DNA from: Candidatus Erginobacter occultus | Lineage (GTDB): Bacteria > Auribacterota > Erginobacteria > Erginobacterales > Erginobacteraceae | Direction: 5' to 3' | Assembly (NCBI GenBank): GCA_030765265.1 | Contig: JAVCCZ010000061.1 | Span: forward strand, 1 to 43,665 | DNA length: 43,665 bases | Part shown: in pieces, positions 15,546 to 24,440 of the stretch | Layout of the letters: each line of letters starts with the position of its first letter | Position numbering within the stretch: position 1 is the stretch's first letter | Made by a program: the position numbers and the translations under genes | The notes under the pieces: generated by a model | What the model was told of the DNA's origin: nothing | Database searches by the model: none | Seen by the model: the letters and a program-made list of their open reading frames with translations, nothing else

Positions 15546-16874
15546 ATGAAGATCTGTCTTGCCGTCATCTTGTTCCTGTCGGCGACCGCCGCTCCGGCCG
15601 TCGGAGAAGAGGCTGTCACCCGGGAGGAGTTCGATCAACTGAAATCCGAACTGGCCGAGTTGAAAAGCCGGGCGGGTCCTTTGGGTTCATATCCGGCCGA
15701 GAAGGAGGAAACCCCCGTCGGCGAACCGATTTTCGGGGAGTACTGGGATAACGGGCTCCACGCCAAGAGCAAGGACGGAGCTTTCGATATCCGGATCGGG
15801 GGAAGAATTCACATCGATGGGGCTTTCTTCCAAAGCGATCGGGGGATCGAGACGGCGGCGGCCGCCATCCCGGGTAACGACACCTTTAAAAGCGGTTGGG
15901 AGATCCGGCACCCCCGGATTTACTTAAAGGGCCGGATCTACCGGGACTTCATCTACAAGATTGACTATACCTTCTCCGACGAGACAGTCGGTGACGCCTA
16001 CTTGGGGGCGGCGGGGGTGCCGGTCCTGGGGACGGTGATCGTCGGGAAGGCTGCCCGTGCCTTCGGCAACGACCCGGGGCCGAGCAGCAACTACACCCTG
16101 TTTATGGAATACGCCAACACGATCATCTTCGGGGCCGGGAAACAGGTCGGGCTGGCGGCGGGGGCTCCGCTTTTCGACCGCCGCGTCTCCTGGGCGGCCC
16201 AGGTCTTCCAGTTCGTCGACGGCAAGGGGATACGGACCGAGGATAACTACAACCTCAACGCCCGGCTGACCGGGCTCCCCTGGTACCGGGACGGCGGGCG
16301 GGAGATGCTCCACCTGGGGACCAGCTATAGCTTTCGTTCATCGAAGGACGACTACCGGCTCCGGGCCCAACCGGAGAACCACCTCGCTCCCTACCTGGTC
16401 GATACCGGCGATATCGCGATCGAGCGGGCCAACCTTTTCGTTCTCGAGGGGGCCTGGGTGACCGGGCCGTTCTCCCTGGAGAGCGAGTGGTATTCCTCCC
16501 TGGTCGAGAGGGAAGACGGCTTATCCAGCCTCTTCTTCTCCGGCTTCTACGTCCAGTCCAGCCTCTTTCTGACCGGGGAGTCGCGGGGGACACAGTACGT
16601 TACCTCCTATGGGGAGTTCGACAGCCCGGTCATCCCCCGCCGGAACGCCGGCCTGAAGGGCGGCGGCTGGGGGGCCTGGCAGCTGACGGCCCGCTATTCC
16701 TACCTCGATCTCAACGACCGGGATATCCGGGGCGGGATCCTCGGCGACCTGACCCTGGGGCTGAACTGGCAGCTCAACCCGAGCCTGCGCTGGATGCTCA
16801 ACTACATTCACGCCCACCGCAGCGGCTCCGGCGACGCCGATATCATCGCCACCCGCTTTGCGGTGAATATTTAG
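15546..16874 (+). CDS. Phosphate-selective porin OprO/OprP-family outer-membrane channel
   Basis: 442 residues: signal peptide (MKICLAVILFLSATAAPAVG), a short coiled coil (TREEFDQLKSELAELKSR, about 25-42), then a beta-barrel of alternating aromatic and polar strands typical of the Porin O/P family (FDIRIGGRIHIDGAFFQSD, RIYLKGRIYRDFIYKIDY, and the end ATRFAVNI). The N-terminal coiled coil plus barrel layout is that of OprO/OprP-like trimeric porins. It probably passes anions such as phosphate or pyrophosphate, but the arginine ladder cannot be judged here and no pho genes are nearby. The terminal strand ends in isoleucine rather than the more usual phenylalanine. Confidence 0.85.
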   Translation: MKICLAVILFLSATAAPAVGEEAVTREEFDQLKSELAELKSRAGPLGSYPAEKEETPVGEPIFGEYWDNGLHAKSKDGAFDIRIGGRIHIDGAFFQSDRGIETAAAAIPGNDTFKSGWEIRHPRIYLKGRIYRDFIYKIDYTFSDETVGDAYLGAAGVPVLGTVIVGKAARAFGNDPGPSSNYTLFMEYANTIIFGAGKQVGLAAGAPLFDRRVSWAAQVFQFVDGKGIRTEDNYNLNARLTGLPWYRDGGREMLHLGTSYSFRSSKDDYRLRAQPENHLAPYLVDTGDIAIERANLFVLEGAWVTGPFSLESEWYSSLVEREDGLSSLFFSGFYVQSSLFLTGESRGTQYVTSYGEFDSPVIPRRNAGLKGGGWGAWQLTARYSYLDLNDRDIRGGILGDLTLGLNWQLNPSLRWMLNYIHAHRSGSGDADIIATRFAVNI

Positions 16875-16888
16875 GGAATGGGGAATGG

Positions 16889-17833
16889 TCAGGTGGCGGC
16901 CAGTTGGCCGTTTTCGCCGGCCATCTCGCGGAGGCGGCGGATCCGGTCGGCGACGGGGGGGTGGGTGCTGAAGAGGGACTTCTTCTTCTGCTCCCGATCG
17001 CGGAGGTTCTTGATCGGGGAGACGATGTAGAGGTGCTCGGTGGCCCGGTTGGCGGCTTTCATCTCGCCCGGGCTGCGGGAGATCTTCTCCAGGGCCGAGG
17101 CCAGCCCCTCGGGGTAGCGGGTCATCAGGGCGGCGTTGGCGTCGGCCAGGTACTCCCGCTGCCGGGATACGGCCAGCTGGATGATCAGGGCGAAGAGGGG
17201 GGCGAGGATGGCGAGGATGATCGCGACCACCATTATGATTCCCCCCCCGCCGGAAGAGGAATTGGAACTGGACCGGGATCGGCGCCGCCCGCCCCCGGTC
17301 CAGAACATATAGCGGAGGAAGAAGTCGGAGAGCATCGCCACCGTCCCGACCAGGATCCCGATCAGGGTGGCGAAGAGGATGTCGTAGTCCCCGACGTGGC
17401 TCAGCTCGTGGGCCAGCACCCCCTGGAGTTCGGCCCGGTTGAGGCGGTTCAAGAGCGCGGTGGTGACGGCGATCGAGGAATGAGCGGGGTCGCGGCCGGT
17501 GGCGAAGGCGTTGGGGGCGTTGTCGTCGGGGATGACGTAAAGAGCGGGCATCGGCAGCCCGGAGGCGATGGTCAGCTCCTCGGTGACGTTATAGAGTTGC
17601 GGGTATTGCTCCCGGGCCGCAGGTTTTGCCCGGCTGACCGCCAGGACGATCTTATCCCCCTTGAAGTAGCCGGTCAGCGCGAAAACTGCGGCAAAGATGA
17701 AGGCGAAGACCACCGCGATCGGGCCGAAACCGGCGGCCTCGCCGAGGATATACCCCAGCAGGATCACCCCGGCGATGAAGACCGCCACCAGGATGAAGGA
17801 GTTGCGCTTATTGCGGGAAATTTCTTCGTACAT
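16889..17833 (-). CDS. htpX: HtpX-type zinc metalloprotease (M48B)
   Basis: Inner-membrane protease that degrades misfolded membrane proteins. The 314 residues contain two N-terminal membrane helices (about 11-30 and 36-55), the zinc site H142-E143-x-x-H146 in LAHELSHVGDYD, a third ligand E227 in SRQREYLADANAA, and two more hydrophobic segments (about 155-175 and 199-222). An Arg/Ser/Gly-rich insert (about 181-198) precedes the fourth helix. It follows lemA on the same strand, a pairing common in bacteria, but about 220 nt of palindromic repeat DNA lie between them. The next genes beyond an SGNH hydrolase and waaA-lpxK are HflK/HflC-like, another membrane quality-control family. Confidence 0.92.
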   Translation of the reverse strand: MYEEISRNKRNSFILVAVFIAGVILLGYILGEAAGFGPIAVVFAFIFAAVFALTGYFKGDKIVLAVSRAKPAAREQYPQLYNVTEELTIASGLPMPALYVIPDDNAPNAFATGRDPAHSSIAVTTALLNRLNRAELQGVLAHELSHVGDYDILFATLIGILVGTVAMLSDFFLRYMFWTGGGRRRSRSSSNSSSGGGGIIMVVAIILAILAPLFALIIQLAVSRQREYLADANAALMTRYPEGLASALEKISRSPGEMKAANRATEHLYIVSPIKNLRDREQKKKSLFSTHPPVADRIRRLREMAGENGQLAAT

Positions 17834-17836
17834 TGC

Positions 17837-17890
17837 GATAATTCCGGGGGGATAATTCCGGGGACAACAATAATAATTCGGGGAATTATT
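17837..17890. repeat. Short direct repeat and hairpin upstream of htpX
   Basis: The 13-mer GATAATTCCGGGG occurs at 17837-17849 and 17851-17863. A perfect 8-bp hairpin follows (AATAATTC 17872-17879, GAATTATT 17883-17890). The core AATTCCGGGGACA reappears inverted near 13941-13958, suggesting a small dispersed repeat rather than an htpX operator. Confidence 0.5.
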
Positions 17891-17902
17891 ACTCCGAGCG
17901 CA

Positions 17903-18018
17903 AAATAGATTAACCGGTCATTGCGAGGTGCGCAGCGACGAAGCAATCTAAATTAGTGCCAGGACTGAGATTGCTTCGCTTCGCTCGCAATGACCTGTGC
18001 CAATTTATTAATCTATTT
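17903..18018. repeat. Palindromic intergenic element between lemA and htpX
   Basis: The ends AAATAGATTAA (17903-17913) and TTAATCTATTT (18008-18018) are exact inverted copies. Inside them GGTCATTGCGAG faces CTCGCAATGACC, and GAAGCAATCT faces AGATTGCTTC, around a short centre. The two arms carry different variants of the same motif (one with GTGCGCAGCGACG, one with CGAAGCG). It has no coding capacity. From memory, GCGAGCGAAGCGAAGCAATC-type sequences are dispersed repeats in many environmental genomes, with unknown function. Confidence 0.8.
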
Positions 18019-18050
18019 GGCCGCCCCTTAGTAAGTATTGAACCAGGGAA

Positions 18051-18602
18051 TTAAAAACTGACTTTGACGGGCTCCTTTTCTGCGGCCAGTTCGACCTCGA
18101 AGAAATCCTTCTTCTCGAAGCTGAAGGCGGCGGCGATCAGGTTGGTGGGGAAGACCTCGGTCTTGGTGTTGAGCTTCATCACCTGTTCGTTGTAATGCTG
18201 GCGGGCGAAGGCGATCCGGTTCTCGGTGGTGGTCAGTTCCTCCTGGAGCTTGAGCATATTCTCGTTGGCCCGAAGCTGCGGGTAGTTCTCGGCCACGGCG
18301 AAGAGGGAACGCAGGGTCTGGCTGAGCGCGTTCTCGGCTTTCGCCTGTTCGGCGGCCCCGCCCTTGGCGGAGATCGCCTCGGCCCGGGCTTTGGTCACGT
18401 TCTCCAGGACCTCCCGCTCGTGCTTCATATAGCCTTTGCAGGTCTCGACCAGGTTGGGGATCAGGTCGTAGCGGCGCTTGAGCTGGACGTCGATCTGGCT
18501 CCAGGCGTTCTTCACCCGCTGGCGGAGCCGGACCAGCCCGTTATAGGCGGAGATCGCCCAGAGCAGAACCAGGGCGACGATGGCGACTAATATCCAGAGC
18601 AT
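18051..18602 (-). CDS. lemA: LemA family protein
   Basis: 183 residues, normal for LemA: one N-terminal membrane helix ([17 protein letters not shown]), then the hallmark region [20 protein letters not shown] and [20 protein letters not shown], long helices, and the conserved end [21 protein letters not shown] lies 7-14 nt before ATG 18602 and fixes the start; the open frame extending upstream to 18953 only crosses repeat DNA. The biochemical role of LemA is not established, but its gene is often paired with htpX, as here. No transcription terminator is visible between the two genes. Confidence 0.93.
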   Translation of the reverse strand: MLWILVAIVALVLLWAISAYNGLVRLRQRVKNAWSQIDVQLKRRYDLIPNLVETCKGYMKHEREVLENVTKARAEAISAKGGAAEQAKAENALSQTLRSLFAVAENYPQLRANENMLKLQEELTTTENRIAFARQHYNEQVMKLNTKTEVFPTNLIAAAFSFEKKDFFEVELAAEKEPVKVSF

Positions 18603-18715
18603 AACGGTACCTCCTTGGTGGTGGAATTTCTGTTGAATAGAAAGACCCAATATTACCTTGAATAAACCGGGTGAGCAAGTTGGAAAATTCCCCGGGATGA
18701 GTGACGGCGGCGCAG

Positions 18716-18795
18716 GCACAGGCGGGCCGCCTGTGCTACCTTTCATAGGCGGGCCGCCGGTGTTACTTTTTACAGACAGGAATGTCTGTGCTACC
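18716..18795. repeat. Tandem cluster of three small palindromes ending at the SGNH stop codon
   Basis: Three palindromic units: arms GCACAGGCGG/CCGCCTGTGC (18716-18736), GGCGG/CCGCC (18748-18758) and ACAGACA/TGTCTGT (18772-18789). Each is followed by GCTACC or GTTAC and a pyrimidine-rich or other short spacer. The last GCTACC contains the complement of the stop codon of the SGNH hydrolase gene (18791-18793), so the element abuts that reading frame. Confidence 0.7.
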
Positions 18796-19963
18796 GGGGG
18801 GACGGACGGTTGTAGGGCGGGCGGGCGGCGAGATAGGCGCTGATCTTCTCCGCCACCCGCTCTGAGCCCTTCAGGGTGAAGTGGAGGTCGTCGTAGAAGA
18901 ACTCGGCGGTCCGGGGGAAATCGGCGGCCAGGTCGATACACTCGATCCCCCATTGCCGGCAGGCGGCGATCAGGATCTTGTTATAGAACTCCAGTCCGGT
19001 GGCGAGGGCATTCGGCGTATAGTAAGGCTGGTCGGTCCGGTTTTTGAAATATCCCACCCCGCCGCCCCAGAGGAGATCTTTCTCGGCGGGGGACATATCC
19101 TTTTTCCAGAGGGCGGGCTGGGTGACGAAGACCAACCGGATCCCCTTTTTCGAGGCCAGGTCGGTGATGGCCTTCAGGTTGGTCAGGTACTCCCGCAAGC
19201 CGATCTCCATCTCCGGCAGGGTGTCGAGCCGGACCGGGGAGTCCCGGCGGTTGGCCCGCCAGAGGGCGATCACTACGCCCCGCGGGTCCTGGGGCCGTTC
19301 GCCGAGAAAGCGGCGGGCCACCCGCCGGGCCATCCGCCAGAGACCGGATTTTTTGTAGAAGGGAAGCGGGGGGGTGATGAAAGGGTAGGGAACGGAGAGG
19401 AATGCCCGGTCGATCTGGGCCAGCTCCGCCCCCGGCTGCTTCAAGTAATTCGGGTCGTAGGAGTCTCCCCGCTGGAGGCGGAGCTGAAGATCGTTAGCTC
19501 CGATCAGGATCACGATGGTATCGATATCGAGGGCTCTCAGGGGGAGGTATTTCAGGTGGAAGATATGATCCCGGCTGGTCTGTCCGCTCCGGCCGCCGTT
19601 GCCGACCCAGGTCAGAAGCCCCGGCCGGGCCCGGTGGAGATTCTCGATGATCAGCCGGGGCCAGGTTTCCCGCTGGTTGAGGTAGAGGCATTCGGCCGCC
19701 GAGCCGCCCAGGACCAGGATCCGGTAGTCGTCGGTGGGGGAGGGGTTGTAGCTTCTCAGGCCGAAGGCGTTGGTCCGGAACCAGGCCCGGGGGCTGGTTC
19801 CGGGGAGGATCTCCTGGTCGGGGGTGAAGGTCCGCTCCAGGTTGGGAGGCCAGATGTAAAAGTTGTCGGGCGGGGGATTGAGCCGTCGGGCGGCCAGTTC
19901 AAGGAAAAGAAGCCCGACGAGGACGATCAGGGGGATGAGGATTATTTTTCCGAGTTTTTTCAT
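18791..19963 (-). CDS. Membrane-anchored SGNH/GDSL-type hydrolase
   Basis: 390 residues: one N-terminal membrane helix ([19 protein letters not shown]), then an SGNH-hydrolase fold. Block I has the nucleophile serine in VLGGSAAE, block II a glycine in [12 protein letters not shown], block III the asparagine in [11 protein letters not shown], and block V the Asp-His pair in [15 protein letters not shown]. The GGS form of block I is common in SGNH proteins that modify polysaccharides or lipids outside the cytoplasm. It probably removes or transfers acyl groups from an envelope glycan, and its position beside LPS genes fits that, but the substrate is unknown. Its last codons run into the repeat cluster at 18716-18795. 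Confidence 0.78.
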   Translation of the reverse strand: MKKLGKIILIPLIVLVGLLFLELAARRLNPPPDNFYIWPPNLERTFTPDQEILPGTSPRAWFRTNAFGLRSYNPSPTDDYRILVLGGSAAECLYLNQRETWPRLIIENLHRARPGLLTWVGNGGRSGQTSRDHIFHLKYLPLRALDIDTIVILIGANDLQLRLQRGDSYDPNYLKQPGAELAQIDRAFLSVPYPFITPPLPFYKKSGLWRMARRVARRFLGERPQDPRGVVIALWRANRRDSPVRLDTLPEMEIGLREYLTNLKAITDLASKKGIRLVFVTQPALWKKDMSPAEKDLLWGGGVGYFKNRTDQPYYTPNALATGLEFYNKILIAACRQWGIECIDLAADFPRTAEFFYDDLHFTLKGSERVAEKISAYLAARPPYNRPSPR

Positions 19964-20037
19964 AAAAACCCCAGTATCGGGAGGCGGATTGGGGTTGTCA
20001 AGGCGGAACTGCTGAATTATAGTGACCGGGAAAACCG

Positions 20038-21318
20038 ATGATGTATTATCCGCTCTATTATTTTTTCATTTTCTCGGCCCTGCTCCTCGGGATCCCGTTC
20101 TTCCTGGTTCGGATGGCAACCACCCGCCGGTTTCGGGTAGGGCTGGGGGAGAGGTTTGGATTTTACCGGTCCGGGTTGCTCCCCCGGGGAGAGGGGGGGG
20201 CGATCTGGGTCCAGGCGGCCTCGGTGGGGGAGGTGAACGCCGCCCTGCCCCTCATCGGTCTGCTCCGGGAGGAGTATCCCTCCATCCCGGTGGTCCTGGC
20301 CTGCCAGACGGCCGCCGGACGGTCGACGGCCGTCAAGAAACTGGGCGGGCAGGCGGCGGCGATCCTCTCCCCGCTCGATCTCGGGCCGGTTGTCGGGAGG
20401 CTGATCCGGCGGATATCACCCCGGATCCTGATCCTGATCGAGACCGAGATCTGGCCGGGGACGATCCTGGCCGCCCGCCGGCGGGGGATCCCGGTGGTGG
20501 TGGTTAACGGGAGAATCTCCGACCGGTCCTTCCCCCGTTATCGGCGGGCCCGGATTTTTCTCCAGCCGGTTCTGTCGCGGATAGACGGGTTCGGGATGAG
20601 GTCGGAGCTGGATGCCGGCCGGATCCGGGTCCTGGGCGCCCCCCCCGGCCGGGTTCGGGTAACCGGAAATATCAAGTTCGACTCTCTCGACCTCTCCCGC
20701 TCCCCTTCCGGCGGCGGCCGGGAGAGCTGGGGCTGGCCTCCGGATGCCCCGGTGATCGTCGCCGGAAGCACCTACGAGGGAGAAGAAGAACTGCTCCTGA
20801 AAGCTTTCCAACAGCTGCGGGGAGATTTCCCCGGCCTGAAACTGATCCTCGCCCCCCGCCACCTGGAGCGGATCGGGGCGGTGGAGGATCTGCTCCGCGC
20901 CCGGGGTGAAGATTACCGCCTTTTTTCCCGAATTTCTTCCGCCGACGGCGAGACCGGGCTTGTCATTCTCGATCGGATGGGTGTATTATCCGCACTGTAT
21001 CGGGAGGCTTCGGTGGTCTTTGTCGGCCGGAGCCTCCGCGGTTCGGGGGGGCAGAACCCGATCGAGCCGGCGGCGGCCGCCCGGCCGATCATCTTTGGCC
21101 CCCGGATGGAGAATTTCGCCGAGATCGCCGAGGAACTGGTGCTCTCCGGCGGGGCGATCCGGATCGATGACGAGAACCGGCTCCCGGCGGTGATCGGGAA
21201 AGTCCTCGCCCACCCGGGTCAAGCGGCCAAAATGGGGACTCGGGCCCGGGCGGCGGTCGAGAAGCGCCGGGGGGCTTCCCGGCGTAACCTGGAGATGATC
21301 GGGGAAATAATCAAATGA
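20038..21318 (+). CDS. waaA: 3-deoxy-D-manno-octulosonic acid (Kdo) transferase WaaA/KdtA
   Basis: Transfers Kdo from CMP-Kdo to lipid IV-A at the cytoplasmic face of the inner membrane. The 426 residues begin with the N-terminal membrane helix (YYPLYYFFIFSALLLGI), then RFGFYRSG, QAASVGEVNA with the catalytic glutamate E65, CQTAAGRSTA, ILSPLDLG and LIETEIWPG (about 133-141), and the C-terminal GGQNPIEPAAAARPIIFGP typical of the donor-binding half. Two ATG codons (20038 and 20041) are possible. Its last 4 nt overlap the start of lpxK, so the pair is translationally coupled. Whether it adds one, two or three Kdo residues cannot be told. Confidence 0.95.
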   Translation: MMYYPLYYFFIFSALLLGIPFFLVRMATTRRFRVGLGERFGFYRSGLLPRGEGGAIWVQAASVGEVNAALPLIGLLREEYPSIPVVLACQTAAGRSTAVKKLGGQAAAILSPLDLGPVVGRLIRRISPRILILIETEIWPGTILAARRRGIPVVVVNGRISDRSFPRYRRARIFLQPVLSRIDGFGMRSELDAGRIRVLGAPPGRVRVTGNIKFDSLDLSRSPSGGGRESWGWPPDAPVIVAGSTYEGEEELLLKAFQQLRGDFPGLKLILAPRHLERIGAVEDLLRARGEDYRLFSRISSADGETGLVILDRMGVLSALYREASVVFVGRSLRGSGGQNPIEPAAAARPIIFGPRMENFAEIAEELVLSGGAIRIDDENRLPAVIGKVLAHPGQAAKMGTRARAAVEKRRGASRRNLEMIGEIIK

Positions 21319-22469
21319 TCAGGGAACGGATTGAACGGTATTACCTGAAGGTGCTGATGGGGAGAAAGACCGGGTTCGGGGTTCAGGTCTTCAAGGCTTT
21401 TCTGACTTGCTCCTCCCTGCTTTACCTGGCGGTGATCCAGCTGAGGTTCTTTCTCTACCGGATCCGGGTGTTCCGTTCCCACTCGGTCACCGCCTGGGTG
21501 ATCAGCGTCGGGAACATCACCCTGGGCGGGACCGGGAAGACCCCGGTGGTGGAGCGGCTGGCCCGGCTCCTCCATTCCCGGGGGCGGAAGGTGGCGGTGA
21601 TCAGCCGCGGATACCGGAGAAAGACCGGGCCCCGCTGGCGGCGGTTCCAGGAAAAGATCCTCGGGGCGCCGACCACCCGGATAGTCTCCGACGGGAAGAA
21701 TATCCTCCTCAATTCCCGGGTGGCCGGAGACGAGCCCTACCTGCTGGCGGCCAACCTGGAGGGGATCCCGGTTCTGATCAACCGCAACCGGGTTAAGGCC
21801 GCTCACTACGCCATCCGGCGGCTGAAGGCCGACACCATCATCCTCGACGACGGTTTCCAGCACCTCGGTCTGAAGCGCGACCTGGACATCGTCCTGGTCG
21901 ATGGGCGCCATCCCTTCGGCAACCGCCGCCTCTTCCCCCGGGGGATTCTCCGGGAACCGCCCCGCAACCTCTCCCGGGCCGACCTGATCCTGATCACCAA
22001 GGCGGAGGAAGGGAAACAGGAGGAACTGAAGGGGGAACTGCGGAAGTTTAACCGGCAGGCTGAGATCCTGGAGTGCCGGCACAACCCGGTATATCTCCGC
22101 GACGTGAGGACCTCGATCAAGGCCTCGTTGGAATTAATCAAGGGGGCGAAGGCCGCCACCCTGGCCGGTATCGCCGACCCTTACGGATTTGAGCGGATGC
22201 TCCGGGAACTCGGGGTCGAGGTGATCTACTCCCGGCGCTTCGCCGACCACCACTTCTACACCCAGCAGGAACTGATCGACACCCTGAACAAGGCCTCCCG
22301 GAGAGGGGCGGAGATCCTGCTCACCACCGAGAAGGACGCGGTCCGTTTTCCCCGCCTCCCCCCCGGCAAGCTCCCGGTCTTCTTTCTCCGGGTCCGGATC
22401 GACAGCGTCCGGGAAGAGGAGGATTTCGGCCGGGAGGTCTTAAGATTTCTCCGGAGGAGAAATCTCTGA
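21315..22469 (+). CDS. lpxK: Tetraacyldisaccharide 4'-kinase LpxK
   Basis: Phosphorylates the 4' position of the lipid A disaccharide to give lipid IV-A, the substrate of WaaA. The 384 residues have an N-terminal membrane-associated helix (about 25-50), a P-loop with the LpxK signature VGNITLGGTGKTPVVE (Walker A 71-76), AVISRGYRRK, VAGDEPYLLA, and LDDGFQHLGLKRDLDIVLVD with the catalytic Asp region. The length is somewhat above the usual 320-350. The ATG overlaps the waaA stop by 4 nt (21315-21318). It converges with the SPFH gene at 22493, with 23 nt between the stop codons. Confidence 0.95.
   Translation: MIRERIERYYLKVLMGRKTGFGVQVFKAFLTCSSLLYLAVIQLRFFLYRIRVFRSHSVTAWVISVGNITLGGTGKTPVVERLARLLHSRGRKVAVISRGYRRKTGPRWRRFQEKILGAPTTRIVSDGKNILLNSRVAGDEPYLLAANLEGIPVLINRNRVKAAHYAIRRLKADTIILDDGFQHLGLKRDLDIVLVDGRHPFGNRRLFPRGILREPPRNLSRADLILITKAEEGKQEELKGELRKFNRQAEILECRHNPVYLRDVRTSIKASLELIKGAKAATLAGIADPYGFERMLRELGVEVIYSRRFADHHFYTQQELIDTLNKASRRGAEILLTTEKDAVRFPRLPPGKLPVFFLRVRIDSVREEEDFGREVLRFLRRRNL
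22443..22465. other. Perfect hairpin at the 3' end of lpxK
   Basis: Arms AGATTTCTCC (22443-22452) and GGAGAAATCT (22456-22465) with a 3-nt loop lie inside the last codons of lpxK, just before its stop. It sits between two converging genes and could slow or end transcription in either direction, but there is no T run after it on either strand. It could equally be chance, from the RFLRRRN codons. Confidence 0.35.
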
Positions 22470-22492
22470 TTGTCCCCGAGCCGCGGGTTCAA

Positions 22493-23470
22493 TCAGGGCA
22501 GGACGCGGAGGCGGGCGGGGGCGGTGCCTTCTTCCCGTTCGACGAGGTAGGTATTCTTCAGCCCGCCCAGTACCTCCCGGGCGAACTCGAGGTAGAGGCG
22601 CTTGCGGGTGATCTCCGGGACTTTCCGGTATTCTTCCAGCAGCTTTAAGAACCTCTCGCTCTCCCCGGTTGCCGCCTCGATGACCTGGTTGGCGTAGGCG
22701 GAGGCCTCCCGCTCTATCCGATCGCCTTCGGCCCGGGCCCGGGCGACCTCGGCGGTGGCGTAGGACTCGGCCCGGCTCTCCATCTGCTCCTTGTCGATCT
22801 GGGCGTTGATCACGTCGTCAAAGAAATTCTGAACGACGGCGGGGGGACGGATCTCCTGGATATCGACCCGGTCGACGGTGATCCCGGTCCGGTTGAGATC
22901 GAGTTTCGCCTGGATTCCGGATTGGAGGGCCTGGCCGATCATCTCCCGGCCGCTGGTCAGGACCAGGTCGACCGGGCGGACGGCCAGGAGGTGGATGATT
23001 TCCCGGCAGACGATATCCCTGAGCAGGGTCTCCTTCTGGGCGACCCCGAATATGACGTCAAAGGGGTCGATGGACCGGTAGTGGAGCGCCACCTTGACCT
23101 CGACGGTGTTGTTGTCCCCGGAGAGGGCGTAAGATTCCAGACCGGTCAGCCCGTAGAAGATCGAGGCCCGGGAATCGGGGGCGGGGTCCTGGAAGAAATC
23201 GTTGACCACCAGGCTCTCCGACTTTCTCACCGGGACCTTATAAACCCGGCTGAAAGGCGCCGGGTAGGTGTAGTGCAGGCCGGGGAGCACCTGCCGGTCG
23301 ACCACTTTCCCCATTACCTCGAGCACTCCTAGTTCGTTGGTCTTGATGGTGTAGAACCCGGTGCCGAGATAGAGGCAGCCCAGGCCGAGGAAGACCCACT
23401 TGATGAAGCGCCGGGCCTGCCGGGCCGAGCTTTTCAGCTCGGCGGCGATGCTGTTTTGTTCGCGTTCCAT
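22493..23470 (-). CDS. SPFH/band-7 membrane protein, HflK-like (third gene of SPFH cluster)
   Basis: 325 residues: a membrane helix about 22-42 (RFIKWVFLGLGCLYLGTGFY), then an SPFH domain (TIKTNELGVLEVMGKVV, VLPGLHYTYPAPFSRVYKVP, TVEVKVALHYRSIDPFDVIF). A helical tail follows with DRVDIQEIRPPAVVQNFFDD and an Ala/Glu/Arg-rich coiled coil (ATAEVARARAEGDRIEREA), as in HflK. HflK and HflC form a large periplasm-facing cage around the FtsH protease in E. coli. The N-terminal Gly/Pro-rich segment of E. coli HflK is absent. The gene lies 23 nt downstream of the HflC-like gene and is probably co-transcribed with it. It converges on lpxK. Confidence 0.82.
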   Translation of the reverse strand: MEREQNSIAAELKSSARQARRFIKWVFLGLGCLYLGTGFYTIKTNELGVLEVMGKVVDRQVLPGLHYTYPAPFSRVYKVPVRKSESLVVNDFFQDPAPDSRASIFYGLTGLESYALSGDNNTVEVKVALHYRSIDPFDVIFGVAQKETLLRDIVCREIIHLLAVRPVDLVLTSGREMIGQALQSGIQAKLDLNRTGITVDRVDIQEIRPPAVVQNFFDDVINAQIDKEQMESRAESYATAEVARARAEGDRIEREASAYANQVIEAATGESERFLKLLEEYRKVPEITRKRLYLEFAREVLGGLKNTYLVEREEGTAPARLRVLP

Positions 23471-23493
23471 TATCGGTTTATCCCCGGCGGGGT

Positions 23494-24384
23494 CTAATCT
23501 CCGGCCTCTTGAGGTTTCGGGAAGAGGTAGCGGAAGAGGTCGGAGTCAAGGGAGAGGATCAGGGTGGTCTCCCGTCCCAGGATCCGGCGGTAGGTGTCGA
23601 GCGAGTCGAGGAATTCAAAGAGCTCCGGGTCTTGACTGTAAGCCTCGCCCCGGATCCGGATCGCCTCCCGGTCGCCCTCGCCCTTGGCGATCTCGGCTTT
23701 CCGCCCGGATTCGGCAAGGATCTCCGATACCCGTCGGTCGGCCTCAGCCTCGATCTTGGCGGCTTCTTCCGCTCCTTCCGCCCGGTAGCGCTGGGCTTCC
23801 TTCTCCCGGTCGGACTTCATCCGGTCGTAAACCGACTGGGTGACGATGGCCGGATAGGTGACCCGTCTCAGGCCGAGATCGACGATCTCCAGGCCGTATT
23901 GTTCCCGGGCCTGCCGGTTGGTCGCCTCCAGAACTTCCGCCTCCACCTCGATCAGCCGGACCAGCTCCGGGTCGGTATTGATGAGCTGGGAGAGGCCGTA
24001 GTCGCCGAGCACGCTGCCCAGGCGGGCGTTGACCATATCGCCCAGTTTCAATTCCGCCAGTTCCGGAGTTCCCAGCGACTGGAAGAAGAGCAGGGGGTCG
24101 CTGATCCGCCAGGAGACGTAGCAGGTGACGATCAGGGGGTCCTGGTCCTTGAGCATCAGTTGGATCGGCCGGGGCTTGAAGACCTGGATCCGGCGGTCGA
24201 GGCGGTTGACCTTCTCGAGAAAACCCGGCCGTTTCCGGTGGGGACCGGCTTCTCTCACGATCCGGACCGGATCCCCGAACCGGGTCACGATGGCGATCTC
24301 CCCTTCGCTGACCTGGAAGACGCTGAGGGCGATCAGGGCGGCGATCAGGGCCAGCCCGACCGGGATAAAAAGCAGTTTTTTCAT
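23494..24384 (-). CDS. hflC: HflC-like SPFH protease modulator
   Basis: 296 residues, normal for HflC: one N-terminal helix (KLLFIPVGLALIAALIALSVF), the HflC start VSEGEIAIVTRFGDPVRIV, then GPHRKRPGFLEKVNRLDRR. The SPFH core is followed by YGLEIVDLGLRRVTYPA, a coiled coil (about 205-255) and the HflC-type tail YSQDPELFEFLDSLDTYRRI near the C-terminus. In E. coli HflC pairs with HflK to restrain FtsH. Here it has two possible HflK-like partners, one on each side. The gap to the upstream CDF-SPFH fusion is 56 nt and to the downstream SPFH gene 23 nt, all on one strand, so an operon is likely. Confidence 0.85.
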   Translation of the reverse strand: MKKLLFIPVGLALIAALIALSVFQVSEGEIAIVTRFGDPVRIVREAGPHRKRPGFLEKVNRLDRRIQVFKPRPIQLMLKDQDPLIVTCYVSWRISDPLLFFQSLGTPELAELKLGDMVNARLGSVLGDYGLSQLINTDPELVRLIEVEAEVLEATNRQAREQYGLEIVDLGLRRVTYPAIVTQSVYDRMKSDREKEAQRYRAEGAEEAAKIEAEADRRVSEILAESGRKAEIAKGEGDREAIRIRGEAYSQDPELFEFLDSLDTYRRILGRETTLILSLDSDLFRYLFPKPQEAGD

Positions 24385-24440
24385 ATCGGTATCGATCTCC
24401 GGGGTGGGATATTTGCTGGTTTAAATATTGATTGTCGCGC

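Noticed and set aside
17903-18018. Rho-independent terminator after lemA
   Set aside because: The arms are long and imperfect and no T run follows on the minus strand. The sequence matches a dispersed repeat better.
18716-18795. CRISPR-like array
   Set aside because: Only three units, with differing palindromic arms and no constant-length spacers or cas genes.
18603-18953. N-terminal extension of LemA
   Set aside because: The upstream frame reads through repeat DNA and part of the antisense of the SGNH gene; AAGGAGGT fixes the LemA start at 18602.
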